Below are positions 17,534 to 25,177 of a DNA stretch of 64,000 nt, one piece after another. The stretch's first letter is position 1. Every line of letters begins with the position of its first letter. A program made the translations under genes and the position numbers. A model generated the notes under the pieces. That model saw only the letters and a program-made list of their open reading frames with translations, did not search any database and was not told the DNA's origin. The stretch covers positions 1 to 64,000 of the forward strand of contig JAKLJY010000010.1 in NCBI GenBank assembly GCA_023150895.1, in the 5' to 3' direction. Source of the stretch: Myxococcota bacterium (lineage in GTDB: Bacteria > Myxococcota_A > Bradymonadia > UBA7976 > UBA1532).

Positions 17534-18427
17534 ATGTCCGAGGTTGTGGTCGGCGTCATCGGAGGCAGCGGCCTCTACGAGATCGAGGGCATTCGCAACG
17601 TCCGCGAGGTGACGCTCGAGACCCCGTTCGGTTCGCCGTCGGATGCCTACATCGTCGGAGAACTCGAAGGCGCCACCTGTGTCTTCCTGCCGCGCCACGG
17701 GCGTGGGCACCGCTTCACGCCGAGCGAGGTCAACTACCGGGCCAACGTCTGGGGCATGAAGAAGCTGGGCGCGCGCCACGTGATCTCGGTCTCGGCCGTG
17801 GGCTCCCTGCGCGAGGAGATCGTGCCTGGCCACCTGGTCTTCCCCGATCAGTTCATCGATCGTACGAAGGACCGCCCGTCGACGTTTTTCGGTGGCGGCT
17901 GCGTCGCCCACATTCAGTTCGGCGACCCCGTCGAAGAGCACCTCCGGCAGGTTCTCCTCGCGTCGGCGCGCGAGGCCGGGGCCACCACCCACGACGGGGG
18001 TACCTATGTCGTGATGGAGGGCCCCGCCTTCTCGACCCGCGCCGAGAGCAATATGCACCGCGCCTGGGGCGCGAGCGTGATCGGCATGACGAACCTGCCC
18101 GAGGCGAAGCTGGCGCGCGAGGCCGAGCTGGCCTACGCGACGGTCGCGCTCGCCACGGACTACGACTGCTGGCACGAGCACCACGACGACGTGACCGTCG
18201 AGGCCGTGCTCGCGGTCATCAAGCACAATGTCGCCCTGGCGAAGGACGTCATCCGCGGCGCGGTGCGGCGGCTCGTGGCCGCAGGCCCCGTGGAGTGGCC
18301 GGCGCATCGCGCGTTGATGGCCGGCGGTGCCGTGATGACGCGCCATGATCTCATTCCGGCCGAGGCCAAGGCCCGGCTCGATCTCTTGCTCGGCAAGTAT
18401 CTTTGGCCCGAGGAGGCCTCGAAGTGA
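17534..18427 (+). CDS. mtnP: S-methyl-5'-thioadenosine phosphorylase
   Basis: 297 residues. GVIGGSGLYEIEGI opens the protein. PSEVNYRANVWGMKKLGARH, MEGPAFSTRAESNM and ATDYDCWHEHHDDV are the phosphate- and base-binding segments that distinguish MTA phosphorylase from purine nucleoside phosphorylases. It splits methylthioadenosine to adenine and methylthioribose-1-phosphate in methionine salvage. GGAGG precedes the ATG. Its stop codon overlaps the GTG of the following sugar kinase gene, so the two are translationally coupled. Confidence 0.93.
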   Translation: MSEVVVGVIGGSGLYEIEGIRNVREVTLETPFGSPSDAYIVGELEGATCVFLPRHGRGHRFTPSEVNYRANVWGMKKLGARHVISVSAVGSLREEIVPGHLVFPDQFIDRTKDRPSTFFGGGCVAHIQFGDPVEEHLRQVLLASAREAGATTHDGGTYVVMEGPAFSTRAESNMHRAWGASVIGMTNLPEAKLAREAELAYATVALATDYDCWHEHHDDVTVEAVLAVIKHNVALAKDVIRGAVRRLVAAGPVEWPAHRALMAGGAVMTRHDLIPAEAKARLDLLLGKYLWPEEASK

Positions 18428-19347
18428 CCGCAAACGCGACCGTGAACCCCATCCTCGTCGTCGGCAGCGTGGCCCTCGACAGCCTCGAGACCCCGGCGGG
18501 CCATCGCGAGGAGTGCCTCGGCGGCTCGGCCTCCTACTTCAGCGTCGGGGCGAGCCACTTCGCGCCGACGCACGTCGTCGCCGTGGTCGGCGAGGACTTC
18601 CCCCAGGCCTACCTCGACCACCTGCGGTCCCGCGGCGTCAACCTCGAAGGCCTCGAGATCATCCCCGGGGGTCGCACCTTCCGCTGGCGCGGACGGTACG
18701 GTGAGCACTTCGGCGACGCCCAGACACTCGAAACGCAGCTCAACGTCTTCGAGCATTTTTCGCCCAAGATCCCGGCCCAGTGGCGCGGTGCAAAGTATCT
18801 CTTCCTGGGGAACATCGATCCGGAGCTGCAGGGGCGGGTGCTCGATCAGGTCGAGAACCCGCACCTCGTCGCCCTCGACACGATGAACTTCTGGATTACC
18901 GGAAAGCGGCATGCCCTCGAGGCCGTGCTGTCGCGCGTCGACCTCTTCATCCTCAACGAGACCGAGGCGCGCCTGCTGTCCGGCGAGCGCAACGTCTACA
19001 AGGCGGCCGAAGCGGTGCAGGCCCTCGGGCCGCGCGTCGTGGTCGTCAAGCGGGGCGAGTACGGCGCATTGCTCTTCCACCCCGACGGCGTGTTTGCGGC
19101 GCCCGCCGTGCCGCTGCGCGAGGTGATCGACCCCACCGGGGCGGGGGACACCTTCGCCGCCGGTTTGATGGGCTTCCTCGCCCGGGCGGACGAGACGGAC
19201 TTCGCGACGCTCAAGCGGGCCGTGCTCACCGGTACGGTGCTCGCGAGCTTCGCGTGTGAGGGCTTCAGCCTCGATCGCGTGCTCAGCCTGACCACTGCCG
19301 AGGTCGAAGAGCGGCTCGCCAGGCTGGAATCGTTGATGAAGGTGTGA
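18424..19347 (+). CDS. PfkB-family carbohydrate or nucleoside kinase coupled to mtnP
   Basis: 307 residues from a GTG overlapping the mtnP stop (GTGA). The PfkB signature around the catalytic base is exact: DPTGAGDTFAAGLMG. The N-terminal GGSASYFSVGASHF forms the substrate lid region. PfkB kinases phosphorylate sugars or nucleosides with ATP. Coupling to mtnP suggests a salvage substrate such as adenosine or a methylthioribose-derived sugar, but the sequence alone does not fix it. No mtnA or mtnB gene is visible in the window. Confidence 0.85.
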   Translation: MTANATVNPILVVGSVALDSLETPAGHREECLGGSASYFSVGASHFAPTHVVAVVGEDFPQAYLDHLRSRGVNLEGLEIIPGGRTFRWRGRYGEHFGDAQTLETQLNVFEHFSPKIPAQWRGAKYLFLGNIDPELQGRVLDQVENPHLVALDTMNFWITGKRHALEAVLSRVDLFILNETEARLLSGERNVYKAAEAVQALGPRVVVVKRGEYGALLFHPDGVFAAPAVPLREVIDPTGAGDTFAAGLMGFLARADETDFATLKRAVLTGTVLASFACEGFSLDRVLSLTTAEVEERLARLESLMKV

Positions 19348-19395
19348 CAAGACTCCGGGGCGTGCCCGCGACGAGGGCACCCACGGAGGGACGTC

Positions 19396-20232
19396 ATGGG
19401 GAAGCAGGCGGGCGTTGGCTTTGGCCGACTCGGCGTCGCGATCGCGGCGGTCGTGACGATGATTTCGGCAGCGTGCGGCGGAACGGACGACGACGGTGCT
19501 TCCGTCGCCGATGCCGGCAGCGGTGGCGCGGGCGGCGGCGGTGGCGGGATGCCCGCGCCGGCCGGCGAGGTGCACACCCAGTTCTGGACGAAGTTCGAGA
19601 TGGAGCGCCCCGCGGGCGCCAACGAGGTCCTCGGGCCGCTCTTCAACGCCGCCCTCCAGGACCGCTCCATCAAGATGCTCCTTCAGCGGGACGATACCGT
19701 CGCGGCGGGGGCCGTCGTGCGCACCGGCTCCGCCGACGTCGTCGTCGGTCAGGAGACGGCAGATGACCCCACGGACGACGTGTTCGCGTTCCGGACGTCG
19801 GCGACCTGCTCGGATGCCGCGGGGGCGGACATCCCGTGCGAGATGGCGGTCGGCGAGGTCGGGGTCGTTTCGACGGAGACCGGGTACCGGTCGGCCGCGC
19901 CGACGCTCATCGAGGCGTACAGCTCCACCTACAAGATGGTGATCCGCATGCGCAACGTCGACCTGACGGTGGACCTCGCGGCACAGGGCGCATCCTGCGA
20001 GTTCGACGTCTGCGCGACGTTCGTCGGCGCGGTCACCGTCTCGGACGCGAGTCGAACGGTCTTCGAGCTGACGACCGGGCAGCCGGAGACGCGCACCGAT
20101 CTCAAGACGTTCATGGAGAATTTCGGCGTCGAGCCGGACACGGAGGTCACGAACGCCGAGGGCGACCTCGAGGCCGCGTATACCTTTGCCGGGGCCTTCT
20201 CCGCGGACGAAGTGGCCTTTCAAGCCGATTGA
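19396..20232 (+). CDS. Lipoprotein of unknown function
   Basis: 278 residues. A signal peptide with lipobox SAAC is followed by a short Asp/Gly-rich linker (the GGAGGGGGG stretch). The mature domain from ~residue 55 has four Cys (TCSDAAGADIPC and SCEFDVC), suggesting two disulfides, and looks beta-rich. I do not recognise the family. It is preceded by a 48-bp gap with a small GTGCCC/GGGCAC hairpin and followed by a better hairpin at 20266-20294, so it is likely monocistronic. Confidence 0.7.
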   Translation: MGKQAGVGFGRLGVAIAAVVTMISAACGGTDDDGASVADAGSGGAGGGGGGMPAPAGEVHTQFWTKFEMERPAGANEVLGPLFNAALQDRSIKMLLQRDDTVAAGAVVRTGSADVVVGQETADDPTDDVFAFRTSATCSDAAGADIPCEMAVGEVGVVSTETGYRSAAPTLIEAYSSTYKMVIRMRNVDLTVDLAAQGASCEFDVCATFVGAVTVSDASRTVFELTTGQPETRTDLKTFMENFGVEPDTEVTNAEGDLEAAYTFAGAFSADEVAFQAD

Positions 20233-20265
20233 CGCCGCCGGGGCGGGCGGCCAACATGCCTGCCG

Positions 20266-20294
20266 GCCGGTGGAACCGTGCGGTTCCGTCCGGC
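20266..20294 (+). terminator. Hairpin after the lipoprotein gene
   Basis: A two-part stem: GCCGG/CCGGC outside and GGAACC/GGTTCC inside, with a GTGC loop, lies 34 bp after the stop and is followed by GCTTTG. It probably terminates the lipoprotein mRNA before the next transcription unit. Confidence 0.5.
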
Positions 20295-20371
20295 GCTTTG
20301 CGACCCGCCCCCGGCCCTTCCGGCTTCGGGCCCGGGCGCAGTGACTCTTTCCGGAGAAAAGGGAGACTTCG

Positions 20372-21982
20372 ATGTTCCCGACGAAAGCGGGTGGCGTTCT
20401 CTTCGCGGTCTTCGCCACCATCGGGGCGGTCCTCTTCTTCCACCTGAGCAGCGCGATCGAGGAGCGCACGGTGGAGGACATCGGCGACCGCCTGCGGGTC
20501 GCCCAGCGTGCGGTCGACGGCGCGCGCCGGCTCAACGACTTCGCGCTCTCCGCCCGCACGGCCGAAGTCGCTGCGACGGGCGAGCTCGCCGCGGCGCTCG
20601 CAACGCCGCGCGACACGCTGAAGAGCCCGGAGGGGGCGCCGCTCTCCGATGACGACTTCCGATACCGGATCCACCAGCAGGGCAACGAGATCGTCGCGAC
20701 CTGGCAGGCGCGTTTCACGGCGCTCGCCGAGGGCAAAGAGAAGCCCCGGTCCATCTCTGCCGACTGGCGACGCGAGAAGCCGGATCTCTTCTATATCCTC
20801 GACAAGGACGGCGTCGGGGTCGCGCGGTCGGACGACAAAGCGTGGTTTGGTCCGCAGGAGGCCAACGTCGCCGCCGAATTCCCGATCGTCAAGCAAGTGC
20901 TCGGGTCGGGCGTGGCGACGAACGACATCTGGCTCGTCCGCGAAGCCCCCATGAACGTCGCCATCGAGCCGGTGCGCAGCGCGGGCGTCGTCGTCGGCGC
21001 CGTCGTGCTCGGCACGCGGCTGACGGACGCCGAGGCCAAGAAGGACCAGGTCGCCGGCTATGACGTCGCGTACTTCCTCGGTGACCGCATCCGCAAGAGC
21101 TCGACGCTGGACACCGCGAAGGAGACCGAACTCTCGAAGATCGTCGGCGAGCGCAAGCTCTTCGACCACGACGGTCGGACGACGCTCCAGTTCGAACTCG
21201 GTGGTGCGCCCTACCTCGGGCTCGTCGGCAAGCTCGATGGCCATCCGACGGCGCCGCAAGCGGGATTCGTCGTCTTCGCAAACGCCGCGAGCGCCCGCTC
21301 CCGGGCGCTGGAGGGCGTCGCCCTCATTCCCTTGCTCTGCCTCGCCGGGTTCCTGCTGGCGTCCGGTCTGCTCATGCTCTTCTTCCGCCAGTTCCTCGCC
21401 CCCTTCAACGACATCGACCAGGGCGTCGTGGAGATCATCAACGGCAACCTCGATCGCTGGTTCGAAGGACCGCCCAAGCACCCGGCCGCTGCCATGTCGC
21501 AGAACCTCAACGTCATGGTCTGCCAGCTCAGCGGCCGCCCGCTCCCGGAGGACGAAGAGGAGACGACGCCCGGCCAGGCCCGCCGGCCCCATGGCGAGAC
21601 CTGGGCCGAGGATCGCATGTTCATCGAGGAACTCAACCCGAGCGAGTTCGGCGCCCGTCCGATCGATCCGGCCAATGCCTCGGGGGCCGACGCCGGCCTC
21701 GGGGTGCCCTCCGATGCCAACTCGCAGTCCGGCCTCGCGCCGGACATTCTGCGCCTCATCCGCGAGACCGAGGACACCTACAAGAAGCGCCTCTTCCGCG
21801 AGTACACCGAAGCGCTGCGCGCCGCCGGGGAGCCCGTTCAGGGCATCACGTTCGAGAAGTTCCACGCGACGATTCAGTCGAACGCCGAGATTCTGCGCGA
21901 AAAGTACGGGTGCTCGCGTGTCCGGTTCCTCGTGCAGACCCGCGACGGCAAGGTCTCGCTCAAATCGATCCCGATCAAGTGA
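20372..21982 (+). CDS. Membrane sensor protein with CACHE-like domain and MXAN_5187-type C-terminus
   Basis: 536 residues. A first membrane helix (~7-26), a large extracytoplasmic region (~27-308) resembling CACHE-type sensors (DLFYILDKDGVGVARSDD, VAIEPVRSAGVVVGAVVLG), a second helix (~312-334) and a HAMP-like linker follow. The cytoplasmic end (DTYKKRLFREYTEALRAAGE, then TFEKFHATIQSNAEILREKY) resembles the C-terminal domain named after Myxococcus MXAN_5187; this is from memory. There is no kinase, GGDEF or methyl-accepting region, so the output is unknown. It heads a packed five-gene unit reaching the pseudo-receiver gene at 25174. Confidence 0.7.
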   Translation: MFPTKAGGVLFAVFATIGAVLFFHLSSAIEERTVEDIGDRLRVAQRAVDGARRLNDFALSARTAEVAATGELAAALATPRDTLKSPEGAPLSDDDFRYRIHQQGNEIVATWQARFTALAEGKEKPRSISADWRREKPDLFYILDKDGVGVARSDDKAWFGPQEANVAAEFPIVKQVLGSGVATNDIWLVREAPMNVAIEPVRSAGVVVGAVVLGTRLTDAEAKKDQVAGYDVAYFLGDRIRKSSTLDTAKETELSKIVGERKLFDHDGRTTLQFELGGAPYLGLVGKLDGHPTAPQAGFVVFANAASARSRALEGVALIPLLCLAGFLLASGLLMLFFRQFLAPFNDIDQGVVEIINGNLDRWFEGPPKHPAAAMSQNLNVMVCQLSGRPLPEDEEETTPGQARRPHGETWAEDRMFIEELNPSEFGARPIDPANASGADAGLGVPSDANSQSGLAPDILRLIRETEDTYKKRLFREYTEALRAAGEPVQGITFEKFHATIQSNAEILREKYGCSRVRFLVQTRDGKVSLKSIPIK

Positions 21983-21992
21983 GGGAGACCGC

Positions 21993-23177
21993 GTGGCCAC
22001 GCCCCCTGTCCTGACGGGCCTCGATCGCCTCGTAGCGGACGGCTTCTCGGTGCTGCGCGGCCTGCGGGTCGGGCTGGTCTGTCATCCGGCGAGCGTCGAC
22101 GCGCGGCTCGTCCACCTGACGGTGCGGTGCCGCGAAGCCGGCGTCCGGGTCGTGCGCTGTTTCGGGCCCGAGCACGGGATCTGGGCAGACGCGCAGGACA
22201 TGATCTCCGTCGACGACGATCGGCGAGAGCCCGTGACCGGCGCCGAGGTCCGCAGCCTGTACGGGGCCGACGAGGCGAGCCTCAGCCCCCGCGCCGAGGA
22301 CCTCGCCGATCTCGACGTCCTGGTGATCGATCTGCAGGACATCGGTTCGCGGTACTACACCTATATCTACACGGCCGCGCTGTGCGTTCAGGCCGCCACC
22401 CGCGCCGGGATCAAGGCGCTTCTCCTCGACCGTCCGAATCCGCTCGGGGGCACCGTGGAGGGGGGCCTGACGGGTGAGGGGTACCTGAGCTTCGTCGGAC
22501 TCTGGCCGTTGCCGACGCGGCACGGCCTCACGGCCGGAGAGGTCGTGACGCTCATTGCCGAACGGGCCGGCTTTGCGGCCGCGCTCGGGGTCGTCGAGGT
22601 CGAGGGCTGGGCGCGCGATCAGTACTTCGACGAGACGGGGCTGCCGTGGGTGCAGCCCTCGCCCAACATGCCGACGCTCGACACCGCCCTGGTCTATCCG
22701 GGCATGTGCCTCCTCGAAGGGACGAACCTCAGCGAAGGTCGCGGAGCGACGCGGCCCTTCGAGACCTTCGGCGCGGACTTCATCGAGCCCTTTGACCTCG
22801 CGCGTGCGCTCTCCGAACGACACCTGCCCGGTGTCGTCTTTCGCCCGCTGTACTTCCGGCCGACGTTCCACAAGTTCGGCGGGCGGACGATTGGGGGCCT
22901 CGGCCTGCACGTGGTCGACCGCACGCGATTCGAGCCCCTGCGGGTCGGGTTGCACGTCCTCGACGCTGTCCGGCGCCTGTACGGACCGGCCCTGAACTGG
23001 CGCACCGAGGTCTACGAGTTCGTCCGCGATCGCCTGGCGATCGACCTCCTTTTCGGGGGGCCGCAGGCGCGGGAAGCCATCGACTCGGGTGAACCCGTCG
23101 ACCGCATCTGGCAGGCCTGGCAGGCCGAAGCGAACGCGTTCGAGCCCTTTCGCCGTCGGTTCCTGAGGTACGCATGA
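21993..23177 (+). CDS. DUF1343 / NamZ-type exo-beta-N-acetylmuramidase (GH171)
   Basis: 394 residues from a GTG 10 bp after the sensor gene. The family hallmarks are clear: CFGPEHGIWADAQDMI, VLVIDLQDIGSRYYTYIYT, LLDRPNPLGG, MCLLEGTNLSEGRG and RPTFHKFGG. DUF1343 proteins include Bacillus NamZ, which removes terminal N-acetylmuramic acid from peptidoglycan fragments. No signal peptide is seen, so it may act on imported muropeptides in the cytoplasm, or the export signal is unconventional. The following gene overlaps its stop (ATGA). Confidence 0.88.
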   Translation: MATPPVLTGLDRLVADGFSVLRGLRVGLVCHPASVDARLVHLTVRCREAGVRVVRCFGPEHGIWADAQDMISVDDDRREPVTGAEVRSLYGADEASLSPRAEDLADLDVLVIDLQDIGSRYYTYIYTAALCVQAATRAGIKALLLDRPNPLGGTVEGGLTGEGYLSFVGLWPLPTRHGLTAGEVVTLIAERAGFAAALGVVEVEGWARDQYFDETGLPWVQPSPNMPTLDTALVYPGMCLLEGTNLSEGRGATRPFETFGADFIEPFDLARALSERHLPGVVFRPLYFRPTFHKFGGRTIGGLGLHVVDRTRFEPLRVGLHVLDAVRRLYGPALNWRTEVYEFVRDRLAIDLLFGGPQAREAIDSGEPVDRIWQAWQAEANAFEPFRRRFLRYA

Positions 23178-23752
23178 CGCTCGCCTTCGTCGGTCCCGCG
23201 GGCGCGACCCCCGCCCGACTCGAGGAACTCTTGCTGGCGCTCACCGAGCGTCGTGCCGTCGAGGCGATCGTGCCCGTGGGCGCCGCGCAGGGCGAAATCG
23301 CCGCCGTCCTGCGGAGTCGCGAACGCCGGTTTCCGGTCGAGGTCCCGTGGACGTCGCCGGACTACCCGGACTTCGTCTTGTCCGCCGTGCTCGACGGCCT
23401 CGGGGCGCAACCCGCACAACCCGAAGAGCAGCTCCGTAATCAGCGCCTCGCCCAGCTCGTGCGTCGGATCGGGCGCGGGGCGGTGCACTTCGAGGTCGAG
23501 GCCGGGCGGCGCATCGCCGTCGCGCAGGATGAGTCGCAGGCGCCGACGGACGTCGCACTCGTCGTCGTCGCCGCGCCGGGGCCCGGCCTCGATCGTCCGG
23601 CCGGCGGCGGACCGGGACGAGCGCGGCTCCGGCCGGCCGGCATGACGCCCGATGGTCGACTCGTGGCCGCCGAGGTCGCCGGCAGCGAGGCCGGCCTCGA
23701 GGTTCGTTTCGTCGACGCGTCGGGCGAGGTCCTGCGCGTCGAGCGGCTCTGA
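23174..23752 (+). CDS. Hypothetical protein in the namZ unit
   Basis: 192 residues. The ATG overlaps the stop of the muramidase gene (ATGA) and the next gene starts 6 bp downstream, which supports it as real. The sequence begins MTLAFVGPAGATPARLEELL and shows an N-terminal alternation of strands and helices that could be Rossmann- or phosphoesterase-like, but no catalytic motif is recognisable. A Gly/Pro/Arg-rich loop separates it from a C-terminal beta segment. Function unknown. Confidence 0.6.
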   Translation: MTLAFVGPAGATPARLEELLLALTERRAVEAIVPVGAAQGEIAAVLRSRERRFPVEVPWTSPDYPDFVLSAVLDGLGAQPAQPEEQLRNQRLAQLVRRIGRGAVHFEVEAGRRIAVAQDESQAPTDVALVVVAAPGPGLDRPAGGGPGRARLRPAGMTPDGRLVAAEVAGSEAGLEVRFVDASGEVLRVERL

Positions 23753-23758
23753 CCGGCC

Positions 23759-25177
23759 TTGGCGCGCATCGCCCTTTACGGAGGGGCCTTCGACCCGCCC
23801 CATCTGGCGCACACGTTCGCCGTCACCTGGCTGCTCAGCCGCGTCGACGGCGTCTGGCTCGTGCCGACGGGTGAGCACGCTTTTGGCAAGCAGATGGTGC
23901 CATTCGCGGAGCGTGCCGACATGGTGCGAGTCGCATTGCGCCATTTTGATCCGGAACGCGTCTCCGTGTGCATGATCGAGTCAGAGATCCCCGGACCCAG
24001 CCGAACCTTCGAGACGCTGACGGCGTTGTCGGAGCGCCACCCGGAGCACGACTTCGCGTGGGTGGTCGGGGCGGACAATCTGACGGAGGCGCACCGCTGG
24101 TATCGGTTCGACGACCTCGTCGCCCGCTGGCCGCTGTACGTGCTCGGACGCCCGGGTCATGAGGCCGCCCTCGCACGTTTCGAGCGCGCGCCGTGGTGTC
24201 GCCCGGGGCCGACGTTGCCCGACATCTCCTCGAGCGCGTTGCGGGCGGCCCTCGCGGGGCAAGGGGATCGGGCCGCGCTGGCCTGGATCGACGACGCGCT
24301 GGTGGACCGCGCGCGACCGCTCTACCGCGCCCCGCAGGTGGACGTGCCGCCCATCTTCCTCGTGGGCGGCGGCAACGTGGTGGCCGGCCTTCGCACAGCG
24401 TTCTCGGCCGCCCGCCTGCCCGTCGCGGGGACGTGGGCGCGGCGGGACGGCGACCTGCCGGCGAGCCTCGAGGGCCGGGCCGGCATCGTGATCATCGGGG
24501 TCACCGATACGGCCGTGACCGAGGTCGCCGACCGCCTCGCGAGGGAGACCCGCCTGACTCCGGGCACGGTGGTGCTCCACTGTGCCGCCCGTCTCGGCGC
24601 CGAGGCGCTCGCCCCCTTGACCGGACGCGGCCTCGAACTCGGCTCTCTGCACCCCCTCCAGTCGCTTCGGGAGCCCGACCGCGCGGCGAACCTCCTGCGC
24701 GGGGCGTTTTTCGGCATCGAGGGCAGCGACGCCGCGCGCGCCACGGCCGGCGTGCTTGCGCGGGCGGTCGGTGGTCGACCGGTCGAGGTCCCGGCCGGCG
24801 GCAAGCCGACGTATCACGCGGCGGCGGTCCTTTCCGGGAACTTCGCCGTGACGCTGATGGCCGGTGGCGTGGCGTTGCTGACGTCCCTCGGTTTCTCCGA
24901 ATCCGACGCGCGCGGGCTCCTGTTGCCGTTGCTGCGCGGGACGCTGGCCAACCTGGCGGCCGGGCCGGCCGAGAGCGCGCTGACCGGCCCGTTCGCTCGG
25001 GGAGACGTCGTCGCCGTCGAGGCCCACCTGACGGCCCTGTCCGCCCGTGCGCCGACGTTCCTTGAGGCCTACGTCGCGTTGGCCCGGGCGACGGCGACGT
25101 GGCTGCGCTGGACCCCGGAGCGACGCGCGTCGCTCGAAGCCGTCCTGCATCGGTTCGAAGGAGGACCCTCGGCATGA
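23759..25177 (+). CDS. Fusion of NadD-like adenylyltransferase and DUF2520 Rossmann protein
   Basis: 472 residues, TTG start. Residues ~1-195 are a nucleotidyltransferase of the nicotinate-nucleotide adenylyltransferase type: GGAFDPPHLAHT (the GGxFDPxHxxH ATP site), VVGADNLTEAHRWYRFDDL and DISSSALRAAL. Residues ~200-472 are a separate protein: a Rossmann start (FLVGGGNVVAGLRTAF), then GSLHPLQSLREP and the DUF2520 segment (YHAAAVLSGNFAVTLMAGGV) related to ketopantoate-reductase-like dehydrogenases. NadD makes deamido-NAD. Why it is joined to a Rossmann dehydrogenase is unclear; a coenzyme-linked role is possible. The stop overlaps the next gene (ATGA). Confidence 0.82.
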   Translation: MARIALYGGAFDPPHLAHTFAVTWLLSRVDGVWLVPTGEHAFGKQMVPFAERADMVRVALRHFDPERVSVCMIESEIPGPSRTFETLTALSERHPEHDFAWVVGADNLTEAHRWYRFDDLVARWPLYVLGRPGHEAALARFERAPWCRPGPTLPDISSSALRAALAGQGDRAALAWIDDALVDRARPLYRAPQVDVPPIFLVGGGNVVAGLRTAFSAARLPVAGTWARRDGDLPASLEGRAGIVIIGVTDTAVTEVADRLARETRLTPGTVVLHCAARLGAEALAPLTGRGLELGSLHPLQSLREPDRAANLLRGAFFGIEGSDAARATAGVLARAVGGRPVEVPAGGKPTYHAAAVLSGNFAVTLMAGGVALLTSLGFSESDARGLLLPLLRGTLANLAAGPAESALTGPFARGDVVAVEAHLTALSARAPTFLEAYVALARATATWLRWTPERRASLEAVLHRFEGGPSA

